Source: an uncultured Prevotella sp.
GTDB lineage: Bacteria > Bacteroidota > Bacteroidia > Bacteroidales > Bacteroidaceae
Assembly: GCA_937907705.1 (NCBI GenBank)
Contig: CALCVP010000051.1
Location: 1-14,999 of the forward strand
DNA: 14,999 nt
Direction of reading: 5' to 3'
The notes beneath the pieces were generated by a model. The model did not search any database, had not been told where the DNA came from, and saw only the letters and a program-made list of their open reading frames with translations. Positions 13,674 to 14,999 of this stretch are shown piece by piece; positions within the stretch are counted from its first letter, which is position 1; each line of letters starts with the position of its first letter. A program made the translations under genes and the position numbers.

Positions 13674-14062
13674 AAAGACAGGTGATAACAATACAAGAGG
13701 ACATGGTCATCTATGCGCCTCATCATGGGGAGGTGTGGATGACTGCGTGGGAGATAGCGCAGCTATTCTATGTTTCTGGCATAACAGTGCGAAATACTAT
13801 CAAACGAGTTTTCAAGCAGGGAGCCCTGAAAGACTTTGAGGCTTCCAAATACATCAAACAGGAGAATGGATATTCGGCAGATGTATATAACTTGGACATG
13901 GTATTGGCTGTTGCGTTCCAAGTGGATACCTATCAGGCTCTACTTTTTAGAAAGTGGGCATTGGGGAAGATTGAGCCTAAAGAGCCTTCACTTGTGAATC
14001 GTGAGAAGTGTGACAACACGATGATTATCATGATGAATGGAATGATGCCAAGAAATTTTTAG
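13670..14062 (+). CDS. Short RhuM-like DNA-binding protein, coupled to the integrase
   Basis: A 130-aa protein. The first part, GEVWMTAWEIAQLFYVSGIT (20-39) and on to VFKQGALKDF, resembles the helix-turn-helix start of RhuM-family proteins (Thr, IAxLF, VS, IxxxGxL). The later DVYNLDMVLAVAFQVDTYQA and LFRKWALGKI match the RhuM pattern YYNLDxIxAVGYRV...FRxWA. RhuM proteins are usually more than twice as long; here the C-terminal domain is absent and the last 25 residues are a methionine-rich tail, so this is a mini-RhuM. The start codon overlaps the integrase stop (ATGA), which suggests a linked role, for instance control of excision, directionality or integrase expression (inference). It could also be a DNA-binding accessory protein. 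A long terminator hairpin follows 51 bp later. Confidence 0.72.
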   Translation: MKRQVITIQEDMVIYAPHHGEVWMTAWEIAQLFYVSGITVRNTIKRVFKQGALKDFEASKYIKQENGYSADVYNLDMVLAVAFQVDTYQALLFRKWALGKIEPKEPSLVNREKCDNTMIIMMNGMMPRNF

Positions 14063-14113
14063 CTAATGGTGTTGAAACATAAAGAATTGTATCTTTATGT
14101 GATGAAAAAAGAT

Positions 14114-14166
14114 AAAACGAACAGAGGGGAATGACCGCTTATCGGTCGTTCCCCTCTGTTCGTTTT
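14114..14166. terminator. Very long bidirectional terminator hairpin between convergent genes
   Basis: Arms 14114-14137 and 14143-14166 pair over 24 bp with a single G:T wobble around a 5-nt loop (CTTAT). AAAA and TTTT flank the GC part, so it can end transcripts from both sides: the integrase/RhuM-like pair from the left and the HTH genes from the right. Confidence 0.92.
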
Positions 14167-14192
14167 GTGCATTACTTCTGTATGGCTTTGTT

Positions 14193-14516
14193 TCATTGGT
14201 GGTTTCCAATCTTGCCATCAATGATTGGCTTGCGAAAATTGCCGGTGAGGAGGGCTTGAATCTCAGATTCGGGATAGAGGGTCTTGCCACATAATATGAT
14301 ATAGGGCAAGATGCCTTGCTTGCGGTATTCCTGCAAGGTGCGGCGGCTGAGTTTCAGGTGTTCGGAGAGTTCCTTGTCGGTGAGATAACGCTCACCATCC
14401 AAAGGTGGACTGTAGGATTCGATGAAGGATGATAGCCAGTTGTTGGCTTTCTTCAAGGATTGCATGGCAGTGTCTATCGACTCGCTCTCATGCGTCAAAA
14501 GTTGGTTCATGTTCAT
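14193..14516 (-). CDS. Helix-turn-helix (MerR/excisionase-like, HTH_17) protein
   Basis: A 107-aa protein. An N-terminal acidic/helical region (1-40) precedes a winged HTH of the HTH_17 type: RYLTDKELSEHLKLSRRTLQ (43-62), then EYRKQGILPYI and TLYPESEIQALL (79-90). Proteins of this kind bind DNA as excisionases or small regulators in Bacteroidetes mobile elements; the tandem arrangement recalls xis2c/xis2d of CTnDOT by size and fold (comparison from memory). It is the downstream partner of a second HTH gene on the same strand, 160 bp away, and is convergent with the integrase pair. Met1 (14516) or Met3 (14510) may be the start; neither has a Shine-Dalgarno sequence. Confidence 0.82.
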   Translation of the reverse strand: MNMNQLLTHESESIDTAMQSLKKANNWLSSFIESYSPPLDGERYLTDKELSEHLKLSRRTLQEYRKQGILPYIILCGKTLYPESEIQALLTGNFRKPIIDGKIGNHQ

Positions 14517-14561
14517 TGCTTACAAATTGGATTAAGTGGTGAATAAATATTGTGTTGGCTT

Positions 14562-14594
14562 GCCCAAGGTGAAGTTTTCTACTTTGCCTTGGGC
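14562..14594 (-). repeat. Inverted repeat upstream of the distal HTH gene
   Basis: GCCCAAGG (14562-14569) and CCTTGGGC (14587-14594) pair perfectly; after a 2-by-2 mismatch, AAG and CTT add three inner pairs around a 7-nt loop. No T-tract follows on either strand, so an operator or RNA hairpin between the two HTH genes is more likely than a terminator. It lies 46-78 bp before the ATG of the gene ending at 14193. Confidence 0.6.
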
Positions 14595-14608
14595 GAAAAT
14601 TGTTCTAT

Positions 14609-14672
14609 ACCAAAACCCGATTTGGATCTCTATATCAATCGGCAAATCAATATCAAACTGAGCTGTTTTGGT
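14609..14672 (-). repeat. Inverted repeat ACCAAAAC/GTTTTGGT between the two HTH genes
   Basis: ACCAAAAC (14609-14616) and GTTTTGGT (14665-14672) are perfect 8-bp inverted copies separated by 48 nt. Between them ATATCAA occurs twice (14632-14638 and 14650-14656). The right arm ends 4 bp from the stop of the upstream HTH gene. Together with the neighbouring hairpin this packs a 160-bp gap with symmetric sites, as expected of a DNA-binding target; the role is inferred. Confidence 0.45.
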
Positions 14673-14676
14673 TATG

Positions 14677-14964
14677 CTATATCGATTTGATTCGGGCAAT
14701 CAGTGGAATGAGTCCCTTGACCTCTTTGGGATCATAATAGAATTGGCGACCTATCTGGGTATGTCCCAAGAAGCGATGGTCACGAAGTTTTTGTAAGGTA
14801 CGCTGACTGATGCATAACTGTTGGCAGACTTCATGACCTGTCAACCATTTCTCCAAACGTTTGCCGTTAGCCTTGTGCTTCAACAACTCTACTTTCTTAA
14901 CCAAGGCCTCGTATCTTGCCATCATCAAGTCGAATGCCTTCTTTTCCATTGTTATTACTTCCAT
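14677..14964 (-). CDS. Helix-turn-helix (excisionase-like, HTH_17) protein, paralogue of the neighbouring gene
   Basis: A 95-aa protein with an N-terminal Lys-rich helix (8-35, possibly coiled coil) and an HTH_17 domain: KWLTGHEVCQQLCISQRTLQ (39-58), KLRDHRFLGH, and the wing GRQFYYDPKEVKGLI (72-86). The pattern LT..E....L..S.RTLQ..R matches the protein encoded at 14193-14516, so the two are paralogues. The likely role is a DNA-bending excisionase or a repressor of the element. The start may be Met1 (14964) or Met6 (14949, ACAATGGAAAAG); the second fits the usual start of such proteins at least as well. No promoter can be fixed in the 35 bases left in the window. Confidence 0.82.
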   Translation of the reverse strand: MEVITMEKKAFDLMMARYEALVKKVELLKHKANGKRLEKWLTGHEVCQQLCISQRTLQKLRDHRFLGHTQIGRQFYYDPKEVKGLIPLIARIKSI

Positions 14965-14999
14965 ATACTTAATTTTTATTGGTTCAACAATTCGATTGC

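Larger units (their letters stand above)
12000..14999. mobile_element. Left end of an integrative/mobilizable element (Bacteroidetes type)
   Basis: A tyrosine integrase, an overlapping RhuM-like gene and two opposed small helix-turn-helix genes form the recombination and control end seen in Bacteroidetes integrative and mobilizable elements such as CTnDOT and NBU relatives. The two HTH genes are of the size and type of excisionase/Xis2 proteins. No transposase, relaxase or replication gene is within the window, so whether the element is conjugative, mobilizable or a phage-like satellite cannot be seen. The left edge is set at about 12000 from the change in sequence texture and is approximate; the right edge is outside the window. 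Confidence 0.75.

Noticed and set aside
1..14999. CRISPR arrays, rRNA, tRNA genes and insertion sequences
   Set aside because: No regularly spaced repeats, no cloverleaf or rRNA-like sequence and no transposase were found on reading both strands.

Overview
The window reads as a chromosomal segment from a member of the Bacteroidales, most likely Prevotella or a close relative. The evidence is moderately AT-rich DNA, promoters of the Bacteroidetes type (TTTG, 19 nt, TAnnTTTG), genes that mostly lack a Shine-Dalgarno sequence, an OMP_b-brl_3-like TonB receptor, a CTnDOT-like tyrosine integrase, and a GH133 / glycosyltransferase / GH57 gene cluster of the kind seen in gut and oral Bacteroidetes. 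The genus is inferred; no rRNA or tRNA is present.

Left part (1-3433): the 3' end of a glyceraldehyde-3-phosphate dehydrogenase gene with a very strong terminator; miaA (tRNA A37 dimethylallyltransferase, divergent paralogue type) probably co-transcribed with a YegS/DgkB-like lipid kinase whose motifs are altered; then, on the minus strand, a Crp/Fnr-type regulator. The regulator is divergent from the next operon.

Centre (3434-8660): a plus-strand storage-polysaccharide operon starting at a consensus promoter (3572-3602). It encodes a GH133-type glycogen debranching enzyme, a GT4/GT5-like glycosyltransferase (likely glucan synthase) and a GH57 alpha-amylase-like protein, and it ends at a hairpin terminator. 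The GH57-like protein has lost both catalytic carboxylates (Glu to Ser146, Asp to Glu242) and carries a C-terminal coiled coil plus a Lys/Ala-rich tail. It looks like a non-catalytic glycogen-associated protein rather than an amylase.

Right of centre (8661-11668, minus strand): a two-gene module made of a membrane-embedded winged-helix regulator (TM, periplasmic domain with three cysteines, TM, cytoplasmic OmpR/PhoB-like wHTH) and a TonB-dependent outer-membrane receptor. Between them lie three CTGAC/GTCAG repeats at exact 11-bp spacing, the architecture expected of an OmpR/PhoB-type operator. This is the most testable regulatory circuit in the window.

Right end (about 12000-14999): the left end of an integrated mobile element. 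About 700 bp without a gene, holding several inverted repeats, precede a tyrosine integrase that lacks the first catalytic arginine, as IntDOT does. A short RhuM-like protein overlaps the integrase by 4 nt. Then come a 24-bp bidirectional terminator hairpin and two paralogous small HTH (excisionase-like) genes on the opposite strand. The other end of the element lies outside the window.
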